From the NCBI RefSeq assembly GCF_000330885.1, contig NC_020059.1, positions 547,001 to 611,000 on the forward strand: DNA of 64,000 nucleotides, written 5' to 3'. Of the stretch, positions 1 to 8,816 are shown in pieces. The translations under genes and the position numbers were made by a program. The first letter of the stretch is position 1. The number at the start of each line of letters is the position of its first letter. The stretch is from Rhizobium tropici CIAT 899 (lineage in GTDB: Bacteria > Pseudomonadota > Alphaproteobacteria > Rhizobiales > Rhizobiaceae). Below the pieces are notes generated by a model that did not search any database, was not told the DNA's origin, and saw nothing but the letters and a program-made list of their open reading frames with translations.

Positions 1-84
1 ATGGGCCTGCTCCTTCCATCATGGCCATGCCCTATTTTTTTCAAGAATGCCACATCCAATTAATAATTCAATCCGATTTATTTA

Positions 85-115
85 TTGACAGGGGGATTTC
101 TTTAGGCTCTGATAT
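85..115 (+). promoter_or_regulatory. Possible sigma-70 promoter of the frc operon
   Basis: A perfect -35 hexamer TTGACA lies at 85-90. A loose -10 (TGATAT, 110-115) follows after 19 bases, somewhat longer than the usual 17, so the match is only fair. It sits about 140 bases upstream of frcB. I see no gene in the first 250 bases; the frc regulator is not in this window. Confidence 0.35.
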
Positions 116-252
116 CGACCGTCGAGGATGCGCGCATAGCCTTGGAGGAGGTCCACCGAAAACAATCCGACAGGCTTGACGCATCTTTAACCGGGTTCGA
201 AGTGAGCCCGCGACAGCCGGAGGGTCCGGCTTTTAAACATCGGGAGGATTGA

Positions 253-1278
253 ATGAAGAAATCCGTTATTTCCGCAGCCGTTGCCGCCCTGGCGCTCGGC
301 GTCGCATTTGCCGCTCCGGCCAAGGCCGCCGGCGTATCCGCCTGCCTCATCACCAAGACCGATACCAATCCCTTCTTCGTCAAGATGAAGGAAGGTGCCA
401 CCGCCAAGGCCAAGGAACTCGGCGTCACGCTGAAGTCCTATGCCGGCAAGATCGACGGCGACAGCGAAAGCCAGGTTGCCGCGATCGAAAGCTGCATCGC
501 CAGCGGCGCCAAGGGTATTCTGATCACCGCTTCCGACACGAAGGGCATTGTTTCCTCCGTCAAGAAGGCACGCGATGCCGGCCTGCTGGTCATTGCCCTC
601 GACACGCCTCTGGAACCGGCTGACGCCGCCGACGCGACCTTCGCCACCGACAACCTTCTTGCCGGCAAGCTGATCGGCGAATGGGCCAACAAGACGCTGG
701 GCGACAAGGCCAAGAATGCCAAGATCGGCTTCCTCGATCTCACGCCGTCGCAGCCTTCCGTCGATGTCCTGCGCGACCAGGGCTTCATGATCGGCTTCGG
801 CATCGACCCGAAGGATCCGAACAAGATCGGCGACGAAACCGATCCGCGCATCGTTGGCCATGATGTCACCAACGGCAACGAGGAAGGTGGCCGCAAGGCC
901 ATGGAAAACCTCCTGCAGAAGGATTCCAGCATCAACGTCATCCACACGATCAACGAACCGGCTGCCGTCGGCGCCTATCAGGCCCTGAAGGCCGTCGGCT
1001 TGGAAAAGCAGGTTCTTATCGTGTCTGTTGACGGCGGTTGCCCGGGCGTCAAATCCGTCAAGGAAGGCGTGATCGGCGCTACGTCGCAGCAGTATCCGCT
1101 GATGATGGCCGCCCTCGGCGTCGAGGCGATCAAGAAGTTCGCCGATAGCGGCGAGAAGCCGAAGCCGACCGAAGGCAAGTCCTTCTTTGACACCGGCGTC
1201 TCCCTGGTCACCGACAAGCCGGTATCCGGCCTGAAGTCGATCGACACCAAGGAAGGCACGGCAAAGTGCTGGGGCTAA
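253..1278 (+). CDS. frcB: Fructose ABC transporter, periplasmic binding protein FrcB
   Basis: This is the sugar-binding subunit of a CUT2-type (ribose/fructose class) ABC importer. The 341-residue protein starts with a typical Sec signal peptide (two lysines, a hydrophobic run, and a probable cut after APAKA near residue 25). A periplasmic-binding-protein type 1 fold fills the rest; a D-rich substrate-contact segment (TKTDTNPF) comes just after the mature N-terminus. GGGAGGA precedes the ATG. It leads an operon with permease, ATPase and kinase in the order known as frcBCAK in Sinorhizobium meliloti, which is why I call fructose rather than ribose. Related sugars (mannose, ribose) could also be carried; sequence alone does not decide this. 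Confidence 0.9.
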   Translation: MKKSVISAAVAALALGVAFAAPAKAAGVSACLITKTDTNPFFVKMKEGATAKAKELGVTLKSYAGKIDGDSESQVAAIESCIASGAKGILITASDTKGIVSSVKKARDAGLLVIALDTPLEPADAADATFATDNLLAGKLIGEWANKTLGDKAKNAKIGFLDLTPSQPSVDVLRDQGFMIGFGIDPKDPNKIGDETDPRIVGHDVTNGNEEGGRKAMENLLQKDSSINVIHTINEPAAVGAYQALKAVGLEKQVLIVSVDGGCPGVKSVKEGVIGATSQQYPLMMAALGVEAIKKFADSGEKPKPTEGKSFFDTGVSLVTDKPVSGLKSIDTKEGTAKCWG

Positions 1279-1309
1279 GCCCCTTACGAAATGTGATATA
1301 ATCCCTTCG

Positions 1310-1342
1310 GGAGCCGCGTCATGCGCCTGCTGGCGCGGCTCT
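1310..1342 (+). terminator. Stem-loop between frcB and frcC
   Basis: GAGCCGCG (1311-1318) pairs with CGCGGCTC (1334-1341) around a 15-base loop, followed by a short TCCTTATAA rather than a true U-run. In ABC importer operons such intercistronic hairpins commonly protect or partially terminate the message so that the binding protein is made in excess. That role is inferred here. Confidence 0.55.
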
Positions 1343-1456
1343 CCTTATAAGGGAGCAGACCATCGCAACAGTCACGTCGGCCGGGGTTCATCCCCTCGGC
1401 GGGCCCCTTAACAGCCGGCGGTTTCCGCGCATGAGCGCGGTGGCGGAGGAATAATT

Positions 1457-2521
1457 ATGTCCGGAGCACAGGAATTCGAACGTGTTCTCGACGGCAGCGA
1501 CAAGAACGTCGCGTCGTTCGAGCAGCACGATGTCTCTTTTCTCAAGCGCGTGCAGCACTTTCTGCATTCGACGCCGGCCGCCGTGCCGTTGATCGTATTG
1601 GTAATGGCGATCGTGATCTTCGGCATCGCGATCGGTGGGCGGTTCTTTTCCGCCTATACGCTGACACTGATCCTGCAGCAGATCGCGATCGTCGGCATTC
1701 TCGGTGCTGCTCAGACGCTGGTCATCCTGACCGCCGGCATCGATCTGTCGATCGGCGTGATCATGGTCATTTCCTCCGTCGTCATGGGCAACGTCGCCGT
1801 CACTTACGGCCTGCCGGCGCCGGTCGCCATCATCGCCGGCATGGCCGCTGGCGGCCTCTGCGGGTTGCTCAACGGTTTCCTCGTCGCCAACATGAAGCTG
1901 CCGCCGTTCATCGTGACGCTCGGCACGTGGAACATCGTCATGGCGACGAACTTCATCTATTCCGCCAATGAAACCATCCGCGACACCGATGTCGATGAAA
2001 AGGCGCCGCTCCTGCATCTCTTCGCGATCAGCTTTCGGCTTGGCGGTGCGGTGCTGACCCTCGGCGTCATCGCCATGGTGCTGCTGGTGCTGGGCCTGTG
2101 GTATATTCTCAATCACACCGCCTGGGGCCGGCATGTCTATGCCGTCGGCGATGATCCGGAAGCGGCGAAATTGTCTGGTATCCAGACCAAGAAGGTACTG
2201 CTTGCCGTCTATGGCGTTTCGGGACTGATCGCGGCCTTTGCCGCCTGGGTTTCGATCGGCCGCAACGGCTCTGTCTCACCGTCTTCGGCAGTGACGGACT
2301 TCAATCTTCAGGCAATTACCGCAACCGTGATCGGCGGCATCTCGCTCTTCGGCGGCCGCGGCTCGATCCTCGGCACGCTCTTCGGCGCCATGATCGTCGG
2401 CGTCGTCTCCATGGGCCTCAATATGCTCGGAGCCGATCCGCAGTGGAAGGTGCTTCTGACCGGCGTGCTGATCATCGGCGCCGTCGCGATCGATCAATGG
2501 ATCAGAAAGGTATCGGCATGA
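1457..2521 (+). CDS. frcC: Fructose ABC transporter, permease FrcC
   Basis: Integral inner-membrane subunit of the CUT2-type importer (BPD_transp_2 family), 354 residues with a cytoplasmic N-terminus of about 45 residues followed by roughly ten hydrophobic segments. The stretches AGIDLSIGVIM and the late ATVIGGISLFGGRGS loop are characteristic of RbsC/XylH/FrcC permeases and lie where the coupling region to the ATPase is expected. GGAGGAATAATT provides a strong ribosome site. Its TGA overlaps the ATG of frcA (ATGA), so the two subunits are translationally coupled. Function follows from family and operon order. Confidence 0.9.
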   Translation: MSGAQEFERVLDGSDKNVASFEQHDVSFLKRVQHFLHSTPAAVPLIVLVMAIVIFGIAIGGRFFSAYTLTLILQQIAIVGILGAAQTLVILTAGIDLSIGVIMVISSVVMGNVAVTYGLPAPVAIIAGMAAGGLCGLLNGFLVANMKLPPFIVTLGTWNIVMATNFIYSANETIRDTDVDEKAPLLHLFAISFRLGGAVLTLGVIAMVLLVLGLWYILNHTAWGRHVYAVGDDPEAAKLSGIQTKKVLLAVYGVSGLIAAFAAWVSIGRNGSVSPSSAVTDFNLQAITATVIGGISLFGGRGSILGTLFGAMIVGVVSMGLNMLGADPQWKVLLTGVLIIGAVAIDQWIRKVSA

Positions 2522-3306
2522 CCACGACTGGCGAACCCCTTCTCACCGCGCGTGGCCTCGTCAAGCGCTATGGACGCGTAACCGCGCTCGACAACGCCGA
2601 TTTCGATCTCTATCCCGGCGAAATCCTTGCTGTTATCGGCGACAACGGCGCCGGAAAGTCCTCGCTGATCAAAGCGATTTCCGGCGCGGTGACACCCGAT
2701 GAAGGCGAGATCAAGCTGGAGGGCAAACCTGTTCATTTCAGGTCGCCGATGGAAGCGCGCGATGCCGGCATCGAAACGGTCTACCAGAACCTGGCGCTGT
2801 CGCCGGCGCTCTCGATCGCCGACAACATGTTCCTCGGTCGCGAGATCCGCAAGCCCGGTTTCCTCGGTTCCGTCTTCCGCATGCTCGACCGGCCGGCCAT
2901 GGAAAAGCGCGCCCGCGACAAACTCAGCGAGCTCGGCTTGATGACGATCCAGAACATCAACCAGGCGGTGGAAACGCTCTCCGGCGGTCAGCGCCAGGGT
3001 GTGGCCGTGGCGCGCGCTGCCGCCTTCGGCTCCAAGGTCGTCATCATGGATGAGCCGACGGCAGCCCTAGGCGTTAAGGAAAGCCGCAAGGTCCTTGAAC
3101 TCATCCTCGACGTGCGTGCGCGCGGCTTGCCGATCGTTCTGATCTCGCACAATATGCCGCATGTCTTCGAGGTTGCGGACCGTATCCATATCCATCGCCT
3201 TGGACGACGCCTGACCGTCATCAATCCGAAGGAATACACCATGTCCGACGCGGTTGCCTTCATGACCGGCGCCAAGGCTCCGCCGGTCGAGAATGTTGCT
3301 GCATGA
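2518..3306 (+). CDS. frcA: Fructose ABC transporter, ATP-binding protein FrcA
   Basis: ATPase subunit that powers sugar import. I place the start at 2518 (ATGACCACG, overlapping the frcC stop by 4 bases), giving 262 residues; a longer in-frame reading beginning near 2443 would run back into frcC and has no homology-like content. Walker A GDNGAGKSS is at residues 41-49, the signature LSGGQ near 154, and Walker B VVIMDEPTAAL near 172. It has a single nucleotide-binding domain, unlike the double-domain RbsA/XylG proteins, which is a known feature of FrcA. The stop overlaps the frcK start by 4 bases. Confidence 0.9.
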   Translation: MTTTGEPLLTARGLVKRYGRVTALDNADFDLYPGEILAVIGDNGAGKSSLIKAISGAVTPDEGEIKLEGKPVHFRSPMEARDAGIETVYQNLALSPALSIADNMFLGREIRKPGFLGSVFRMLDRPAMEKRARDKLSELGLMTIQNINQAVETLSGGQRQGVAVARAAAFGSKVVIMDEPTAALGVKESRKVLELILDVRARGLPIVLISHNMPHVFEVADRIHIHRLGRRLTVINPKEYTMSDAVAFMTGAKAPPVENVAA

Positions 3307-3935
3307 GCGTCTCTCTTGACGATGTTGCCGGCGAGATCATCGAGCGCGCCGGCAACGCGAGGCGTTTCCTCGTCGCGATTGCCGGCCCGCCCGGCGCCGG
3401 CAAATCCACCCTGGCCGATAATGTCGCCAAGGCGTTGAAGGCGAGGGGCGAAAGCGCCGAAGTCCTGCCGATGGACGGCTTCCACATGGATAACGCCGTC
3501 CTCATCGAGAAGGGACTTCTGAAACGGAAGGGCGTGCCTGACAGTTTCGATGTGCGCGCCTTTCTCGATATCGTCAAGGCCGTGCGCGCTGCCGACCAGG
3601 AGGTCCTGGTTCCGGTCTTCGACCGTTCGCGAGAGATTGCCATCGCCTCGGCCCGCATCGTCTCGGCAGATCATCGCTTCATCGTCATCGAGGGCAATTA
3701 TCTGCTGTTCAACCAGGGCAAATGGGCGGAGCTGGAAGGCATGTTCGATTATTCGATCATGCTCGCGCCGCCGATGGAAGTGCTGGAAGAGCGGCTTTGG
3801 GCGCGCTGGAGGGGCTACGATCTCGATGAAGAAGCCGCCCGGGCCAAAGTTTACGGCAACGATCTGCCGAACGGCCGGCTGATTCTGGAGAGCCGGCGCC
3901 GTGCGGACGTCACCATAGATATCGTGCAGGATTGA
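3303..3935 (+). CDS. frcK: Fructose-operon kinase FrcK (P-loop, uridine/pantothenate kinase-like)
   Basis: A 210-residue P-loop kinase of the PRK/uridine-kinase/PanK class. Walker A GPPGAGKST spans residues 28-36; the segment LPMDGFHMDN near 57-66 carries the acidic and His residues typical of this family, and VIEGNYLL is the Walker-B-like strand. It is the last gene of the frc operon and overlaps frcA by ATGA. In S. meliloti frcK was named from this operon, but its substrate is not well established, so the phosphate acceptor (a sugar or nucleoside) is uncertain. Confidence 0.8.
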   Translation: MSVSLDDVAGEIIERAGNARRFLVAIAGPPGAGKSTLADNVAKALKARGESAEVLPMDGFHMDNAVLIEKGLLKRKGVPDSFDVRAFLDIVKAVRAADQEVLVPVFDRSREIAIASARIVSADHRFIVIEGNYLLFNQGKWAELEGMFDYSIMLAPPMEVLEERLWARWRGYDLDEEAARAKVYGNDLPNGRLILESRRRADVTIDIVQD

Positions 3936-3987
3936 CCTCGCCCATCATTTAACCGCCGTCGCGGATTGTTTTGCGAGGGCGGATGGT

Positions 3988-4044
3988 GCTATCGAAGCGC
4001 GATAGCAAAAGTGCGGTCCCGAAAAGGCTGAAGCAGCTTTCGGG
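3988..4044 (+). promoter_or_regulatory. Two consecutive hairpins in the frcK-pyrC gap
   Basis: GCTATCG (3988-3994) pairs with CGATAGC (4000-4006) over a 5-base loop. CCCGAAA (4018-4024) pairs with TTTCGGG (4038-4044), with an inner GCTG/CAGC stem. Neither is followed by a U-run. They may end the frc message, stabilise the pyrC leader or regulate pyrC; I cannot tell which. Confidence 0.4.
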
Positions 4045-4078
4045 TAGGATCGCGCTCACATTTCCAGAGGTCGCGCCC

Positions 4079-5119
4079 ATGCAAAAGCTCACCATCCGCC
4101 GTCCTGACGACTGGCATCTGCATTTGCGGGACGGAGCCATGCTGGAAGGCGTGATAGCCGATACCTCCAGGCATTTCGCCCGCGCCATCATCATGCCCAA
4201 TCTCGTGCCGCCTGTGGTAACAACGGCGGATGCGACCGCCTATCGCGAGCGCATCCTGAAAGCGCTGCCGGCGGGTGATCGCTTCCAGCCGCTGATGACG
4301 CTTTATCTCACCGAACACACCAATCCTGACGACGTCGAAGAAGGCAAGAAGAGCGGCCTCATATCGGCCGTCAAACTCTATCCGGCGGGTGCGACAACCA
4401 ACTCGCATGGCGGCGTGCGCGATCTGAACAAGGCAATGCCGGTGCTGGAGCGCATGGCGAAGATCGGCCTGCCGCTCTGCGTTCACGGCGAGGTCACGAC
4501 GCCCGAGGTGGATATTTTCGATCGCGAGGCCGTGTTCATCGAAACCGTGCTCGATCCGCTGCGCCTGCGCCTGCCGGAACTGAAGGTCACGATGGAGCAT
4601 GTGACCACGTCCGATGGCGTCGACTACATCAAATCGGCAAAGGCCAATCTCGCCGGCTCCATCACGACGCATCACCTGATCATCAATCGGAATGCCATCC
4701 TCGTCGGCGGCATCCGACCGCATTATTACTGCCTGCCGGTCGCCAAGCGCGAAAGCCATCGTCTGGCGCTGCGTGCGGCCGCAACCAGCGGCGACAGTAG
4801 GTTCTTCCTCGGCACGGATTCGGCTCCGCATGTCGATCCGCTGAAGGAATGCGCCTGCGGCTGCGCCGGCATTTATACGTCGATCAATACCATGAGCTGC
4901 CTTGCCCATGTCTTCGAGCAGGAAGGTGCATTGGACAGGCTTGAGGCTTTTGCTTCGCTGAACGGTCCGGCCTGGTACGGCCTGCCGGTCAACGAGGACA
5001 GTATTACCCTCGTGCGCCGGCACGAGGCTGTAACCTTCCCGGCAAAGATCGAAACTGGCGCCGGTCCGGTCACCGTCTTCGACCCGATGTTCCCTTTGCA
5101 CTGGGATGTCGAGATTTAG
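4079..5119 (+). CDS. pyrC: Dihydroorotase PyrC
   Basis: Catalyses reversible cyclisation of carbamoyl aspartate to dihydroorotate, step 3 of pyrimidine synthesis, as a cytosolic zinc enzyme. Start chosen at 4079 ([12 protein letters not shown]), giving 346 residues, the normal size of class II (E. coli type) enzymes; an upstream in-frame start at 3971 would add 36 residues with no family resemblance and would include the leader hairpins. Metal ligands HLH are at residues 13-15, the lysine expected to be carboxylated is in KLYPAG near 99, later His ligands lie in VHGE and the ITTHH segment, and the catalytic Asp in GTDSAPH. It stands alone; pyrE and pyrD lie elsewhere in the window. Confidence 0.95.
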   Translation: MQKLTIRRPDDWHLHLRDGAMLEGVIADTSRHFARAIIMPNLVPPVVTTADATAYRERILKALPAGDRFQPLMTLYLTEHTNPDDVEEGKKSGLISAVKLYPAGATTNSHGGVRDLNKAMPVLERMAKIGLPLCVHGEVTTPEVDIFDREAVFIETVLDPLRLRLPELKVTMEHVTTSDGVDYIKSAKANLAGSITTHHLIINRNAILVGGIRPHYYCLPVAKRESHRLALRAAATSGDSRFFLGTDSAPHVDPLKECACGCAGIYTSINTMSCLAHVFEQEGALDRLEAFASLNGPAWYGLPVNEDSITLVRRHEAVTFPAKIETGAGPVTVFDPMFPLHWDVEI

Positions 5120-5154
5120 CGGAATCATACATAAGTAAATTCAAATACAAAAAC

Positions 5155-5191
5155 CATATTGCGGCAACCAGTTGGTGTTTGCCGCAATATG
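5155..5191. repeat. 13-bp perfect inverted repeat in an AT-rich spacer
   Basis: CATATTGCGGCAA (5155-5167) is mirrored exactly by TTGCCGCAATATG (5179-5191) with 11 bases between. It lies in the 191-base gap 5120-5310, which from about 5125 to 5250 is clearly AT-rich against its surroundings. It could be a terminator for pyrC (no U-run follows directly) or an operator for the diguanylate cyclase gene. Confidence 0.55.
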
Positions 5192-5310
5192 AAACGTATA
5201 TTTTGTTGAAATATATTTTCTTTATTATTTGCCGTAACTAATTGGATACGCCTGAAGGCCTAGTGTGCCGACGATACACCCTGCGGTAGAAGTCCAACCG
5301 TCGAAAGAGC

Positions 5311-6465
5311 ATGATGCTGGTTGATTACAATTCCCTGCTTCTGGCCCTCGGCGTTTCCGCGTCTTGCCTTGCGGTCACGTTGGTCGGAAGCTGGTTTTCG
5401 CGCCGGCCCGATACCTTCCTCCTGACGTGTTCTGCCGGTCTTGTGCCTATCGTTGGCGGCATCTTCATCTACGGCGCCTATGTCGACCATCCCAAGCCGA
5501 TTTTTGCCATTTTGACGTTCGTCTTATTCTTCCTTGGCTTCGCGACGATCTGGGTGGCCGGTTATCAGTTTCGCACGGGTCGCCTTTCCAGGATCCGCTT
5601 TGCCCTTGGTTGCTTGCCGGGCATGTCAGCATCGATCGGACCGATGCTTGCCGGCTACGACGGGCTGGCTTTCATCGCCGATAACCTTATCATCTGCGTG
5701 CTCCTGCTTCTGACGGCGCGCGAATATTGGCTCAGCCGGCGCGAGGCACCGACGCCGCTTTATGGCATTACGGCGCTTTACACGCTGACGGCCATTTCCT
5801 TTGCCTTATGCGCGGCCGTGCTGATCGCCGATGGCAAGCTCGTACTCGGTCATGCGCCGGACAACTGGGCGGAGGATGTCAGCCTCGCCGTCTGCATCGC
5901 CGGAATGACCGGGATCGGGGCACTGTCCCTTGCTTTGCACCAGTGGCGCCAAGCCGCATTTCATCGTCAGGAGGCGATCACCGACGCCCTGACCGGGCTG
6001 CTTAATCGCCGCGCGCTGTTCGATCTTTACGGCCGCCGGTCCTTCGGCCCTTCGATGGCCGTCATCATCTTTGACATCGATCGTTTCAAGGCGATCAACG
6101 ATCAGCACGGCCATGCCGCCGGCGATCTTGTGCTCAAGCTTTTCGGCCAGGAACTCGCCTTCGGTTTGCGGCCTTCCGACACGGTGGCGCGTCTGGGAGG
6201 CGAGGAATTTGCGCTTGTTCTCGACAACGCGCTGCCGGGTCGCGCGGAGCAGGTCGCAGAGCGGGTGCGTGATGCCTTTGCGGCACGGGCGATCAGCATC
6301 GAAGGCAAATCTTTCGCCTGCACTGTCAGTGCCGGCATTGCGACCGGTACCGCCAAAGGGCTCGGCTTCGATGATGTGCTTCGCGCCGCCGACAAGGCGC
6401 TTTATGAGGCAAAGCGAAACGGCCGCAACCGTGTAGAGGTCGCGGCCTATCTGCGGGCTGTCTAG
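5311..6465 (+). CDS. Membrane diguanylate cyclase (GGDEF)
   Basis: Predicted to make cyclic di-GMP from two GTP at the inner membrane. Residues 5-210 contain about six to seven hydrophobic segments and no recognisable ligand domain; the GGDEF domain covers about 216-380. The active-site motif is intact as GGEEF (296-300), the metal-binding FDIDRFK lies near 254-260, and a product-inhibition I-site RPSD (287-290) sits exactly five residues before it, so an active, feedback-inhibited enzyme is expected. No EAL domain is attached. The gene is monocistronic, behind an AT-rich region with a palindrome; the signal it senses is unknown. Confidence 0.88.
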   Translation: MMLVDYNSLLLALGVSASCLAVTLVGSWFSRRPDTFLLTCSAGLVPIVGGIFIYGAYVDHPKPIFAILTFVLFFLGFATIWVAGYQFRTGRLSRIRFALGCLPGMSASIGPMLAGYDGLAFIADNLIICVLLLLTAREYWLSRREAPTPLYGITALYTLTAISFALCAAVLIADGKLVLGHAPDNWAEDVSLAVCIAGMTGIGALSLALHQWRQAAFHRQEAITDALTGLLNRRALFDLYGRRSFGPSMAVIIFDIDRFKAINDQHGHAAGDLVLKLFGQELAFGLRPSDTVARLGGEEFALVLDNALPGRAEQVAERVRDAFAARAISIEGKSFACTVSAGIATGTAKGLGFDDVLRAADKALYEAKRNGRNRVEVAAYLRAV

Positions 6466-6503
6466 CCGGTCGTTTTCGGCTGACCATCTCTCGTCACGGG
6501 CTG

Positions 6504-6983
6504 TCAGAACAGGGCCTTCACGAAGGCGCATGCGGCCAGTAGCGAGGCGACCGTGCGGACATGGTTCCAGCGCGTCCAGTCGTTAATATAGGTGGACCAT
6601 AGCTGCACCGACTCGGCGGAATGGCCGTCCACTTTATCGAGTGCGTCGTTCAGGGGCACATTGAAGACCATGGTCGAAAGAAAGCTCGCGACGATATAGA
6701 GCGCTGCTCCCGTCAGCATCAGAACGCTGGTGCCGCCTCGCCAGTAAAGGATGGCCATCACTGCGATGAAGATCGAGAGCGCTGCCGTCAGCAGGAACAG
6801 CACGATGAAGGGCGAGCGCACGATCGTCGTGTTGATCGATTGCATCGCGGCAATCCCCTGATCGACGGGGAGGCGGGCGAAAGCTTGCATGATGAACGTC
6901 GAGAAGGCGAAATAGACGCCGGCGAGAAGCCCGCTGCTGAGCGCGGCGATGATGAGAGCGATATTCGTGATCGGAAAGGTCAT
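6504..6983 (-). CDS. DUF1772 (anthrone oxygenase-like) membrane protein
   Basis: A 159-residue protein with four predicted membrane helices and a conserved C-terminal NDWTRWNHVRT segment typical of DUF1772 proteins. Some relatives are fungal anthrone oxygenases; the bacterial members have no settled function. Start placed at 6983 (MTFPITN); an upstream in-frame reading is only non-coding DNA. Its ATG overlaps the TGA of the frameshifted oxidoreductase remnant upstream (ATGA), showing that it was the second gene of a translationally coupled pair. A TetR regulator is divergent just beyond, and probably controls this unit. Confidence 0.75.
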   Translation of the reverse strand: MTFPITNIALIIAALSSGLLAGVYFAFSTFIMQAFARLPVDQGIAAMQSINTTIVRSPFIVLFLLTAALSIFIAVMAILYWRGGTSVLMLTGAALYIVASFLSTMVFNVPLNDALDKVDGHSAESVQLWSTYINDWTRWNHVRTVASLLAACAFVKALF

Positions 6984-7167
6984 GACTGAGCACTCCAGAT
7001 GCCGGTTGCGGCGGTTTGTCGGGCATAATCGAAAAAATCTTTCGGCTGCCTGCGGAGGATGCGGCCGATGCCGTTCATGACAGGCGAGTTGCGACCGTCG
7101 AGACGCTCGACGACGCGGTCGCCGATTTTCCCAATCCGCCGATGGCGGCAATTGTCGAGATCTGCAT
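6980..7167 (-). pseudogene. Remnant of an NAD(P)-binding (NmrA/SDR-like) oxidoreductase
   Basis: Reading down from ATG at 7167 gives MQISTIAAIGGLGK and then runs out of frame. Shifting by one base at about 7126 continues as IGDRVVERLDGRNSPVMN and ends GRILRRQPKDFFDYARQTAATGIWSAQS with a TGA at 6982-6980 that overlaps the DUF1772 start. The N-terminus is a Rossmann nucleotide-binding start (beta strand plus GGxGxxG-like turn). The C-terminal part resembles the tail of NmrA/SDR proteins that end in a short YARxTAATGxW motif. The about 250-residue middle is missing, so the gene carries both an internal deletion and a frameshift. Confidence 0.6.
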
Positions 7168-7186
7168 TTCAAGCTCCTCCAGCACA

Positions 7187-7229
7187 AAATGTGATAAATT
7201 CTCTCATTTGCAAATGTGATAAACTCTCT
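7187..7229. promoter_or_regulatory. Direct repeats in the tetR divergent region, probable operator
   Basis: AAATGTGATAAATTCTCT (7187-7204) recurs as AAATGTGATAAACTCTCT (7212-7229), 17 of 18 bases identical, offset 25. A perfect palindrome CATTTGCAAATG (7205-7216) bridges them. The position, 37-79 bases before tetR and 20 bases from the start of the divergent unit, suits binding by the TetR protein. Confidence 0.55.
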
Positions 7230-7265
7230 TATATTCCTTGTCAACAGTGATAGGCAGGGAATGGA

Positions 7266-7916
7266 ATGGCACGGGAACCGATCGCGAGACGCAGGCGCAG
7301 CAAGGACGAGGCGGGGACGCCGCGGCGCATACCCAGTCAGCAACGCGGTCGCGAACGCGTGGATCTGATCCTTTCTGTGGCATCCGAGCTGATTGCGAAA
7401 AACGGCAGCGATGCGTTGCGCATGGGTGAGATCGTCGAAAAGGCGGGCGTTTCCTTCGGCTCGCTCTACCAATATTTCCCCGACAAGACGGCGATCATCC
7501 GCGTGTTGGCCGAGCGCTTCAACGAGCAGGGCCGGCAATGCGTCGAAGACGAGCTGGTGGCGATCCAAAGCCGCGATCAGCTGCAGCCCGCTCTCGGCCG
7601 CATTGTTGATGGCTACTACGCCATGTTTATGGAAGAGCCTGTCATGCGCGACATCTGGCATGCGACCCATGCCGATAAGCTGCTGCAGCAGGTCGATGCC
7701 GAGGATATGGAATGGCATTCGCAGGCGTTTTTGACTGTCCTAAAACGCCTATGGCCGGACCGCGACGGCTCCGAACTTGCAAGAACAGCCCGGTTGACCA
7801 TGCAGCTTGTCGCGGCTGCGGTGCGCTATGCGATTTCGATCGAACGGGAGGAAGGCGACAAGGTCATCGCGCTGTTCAAGGCCATGCTCCCTGCCGATCT
7901 TGGAGCACTGCGCTGA
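7266..7916 (+). CDS. TetR/AcrR family transcriptional regulator
   Basis: A 216-residue one-component regulator. The N-terminal 25 residues are very basic, then a standard TetR HTH covers about 30-90: the recognition region AGVSFGSLYQYFPDKTAII near 63-80 is canonical. The C-terminal half is all-helical ligand-binding sequence with no informative motif, so the effector is unknown. It faces the remnant/DUF1772 unit divergently, and the repeats between them are the likely operator for repression and autoregulation. GGGAATGG before the ATG is a weak ribosome site. Confidence 0.85.
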   Translation: MAREPIARRRRSKDEAGTPRRIPSQQRGRERVDLILSVASELIAKNGSDALRMGEIVEKAGVSFGSLYQYFPDKTAIIRVLAERFNEQGRQCVEDELVAIQSRDQLQPALGRIVDGYYAMFMEEPVMRDIWHATHADKLLQQVDAEDMEWHSQAFLTVLKRLWPDRDGSELARTARLTMQLVAAAVRYAISIEREEGDKVIALFKAMLPADLGALR

Positions 7917-8041
7917 TTGCCTCCGGTCGCCCTACAGACGGTGAGCGAGGGGATATCCGCAAAAGCTTTCATACGTCTGGAAACTCGGCCCGCTTGCTGC
8001 TATTGCCGCTGGAACATTAGCGCTCGCCAAGGAGGCCTTGC

Positions 8042-8740
8042 ATGACCCAGATGATATTCACCGATCGCACTGTCATGGCTGAGCTGATGGCCAGGATGCT
8101 TTGGGAGATCAAGGCGGTCCACTTCAATGCCGACAAGCCCTACAAATTTGCGTCCGGCATGGCGAGCCCGGTTTATATCGATTGCCGAAAGCTGATCTCC
8201 TATCCGCGCATCCGCTCGACGGTCATGGATTTTGCCGCCAGCATCATCGTGCGCAATGTCGGCTTCGAGCAGTTCGATTGCGTTGCCGGCGGCGAGACGG
8301 CGGGCATTCCCTTCGCCGCCTTCCTGGCCGAGCGCTTGAACCTGCCGATGATCTATGTGCGCAAGCAGCCGAAGGGTCATGGTCGCAACGCCCAGATCGA
8401 AGGCGATATGAAGGACGGCGCACGCGTGCTCGTCATCGAGGATCTGACAACGGCCGGCGGCAGCATGTTCACCTTCATCGACGCGATCCGTGCAGCCGGC
8501 GGCATTGTCGATCATGGCATGGCGCTGTTCTACTACGGCATTTTCCCTGAGGCGGTCGAACGCTTCGCTAATCGGAAAGTCAGCTTGCAATACATCACCA
8601 CCTGGCGCGAAGTGCTCGCCGTCGCCAAGGAGCAGAAGCTGTTCGACGACAGGACGCTCGAAGAAGTCGAAGCCTTTCTCAACGCGCCGCTCGCCTGGTC
8701 CGGCCGGAACGGCGGTATTTCGGAGCTGCCTACAAACTGA
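8042..8740 (+). CDS. pyrE: Orotate phosphoribosyltransferase PyrE
   Basis: Joins orotate and PRPP to make orotidine 5'-phosphate, step 5 of pyrimidine synthesis. The 232-residue protein carries the PRPP-binding loop [13 protein letters not shown] near 130-142, the segment [10 protein letters not shown] near 104-113 with the catalytic lysine and flexible loop, and the early [14 protein letters not shown], all characteristic of this family. AAGGAGG lies just upstream of the ATG. Monocistronic, followed after 76 bases by the sugar kinase on the same strand. Confidence 0.95.
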   Translation: MTQMIFTDRTVMAELMARMLWEIKAVHFNADKPYKFASGMASPVYIDCRKLISYPRIRSTVMDFAASIIVRNVGFEQFDCVAGGETAGIPFAAFLAERLNLPMIYVRKQPKGHGRNAQIEGDMKDGARVLVIEDLTTAGGSMFTFIDAIRAAGGIVDHGMALFYYGIFPEAVERFANRKVSLQYITTWREVLAVAKEQKLFDDRTLEEVEAFLNAPLAWSGRNGGISELPTN

Positions 8741-8816
8741 CGCTTTGCTCTTGCACTGAAGCTATCTAATCGATTTATAAGACTGACACGACAGACGCGC
8801 TCTTTGGGAGGCCGGA

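Noticed and set aside
187..945. 252-residue minus-strand frame opposite frcB
   Set aside because: It is the mirror of a clear binding-protein gene; rich in residues created by reverse codon bias and lacking any motif.
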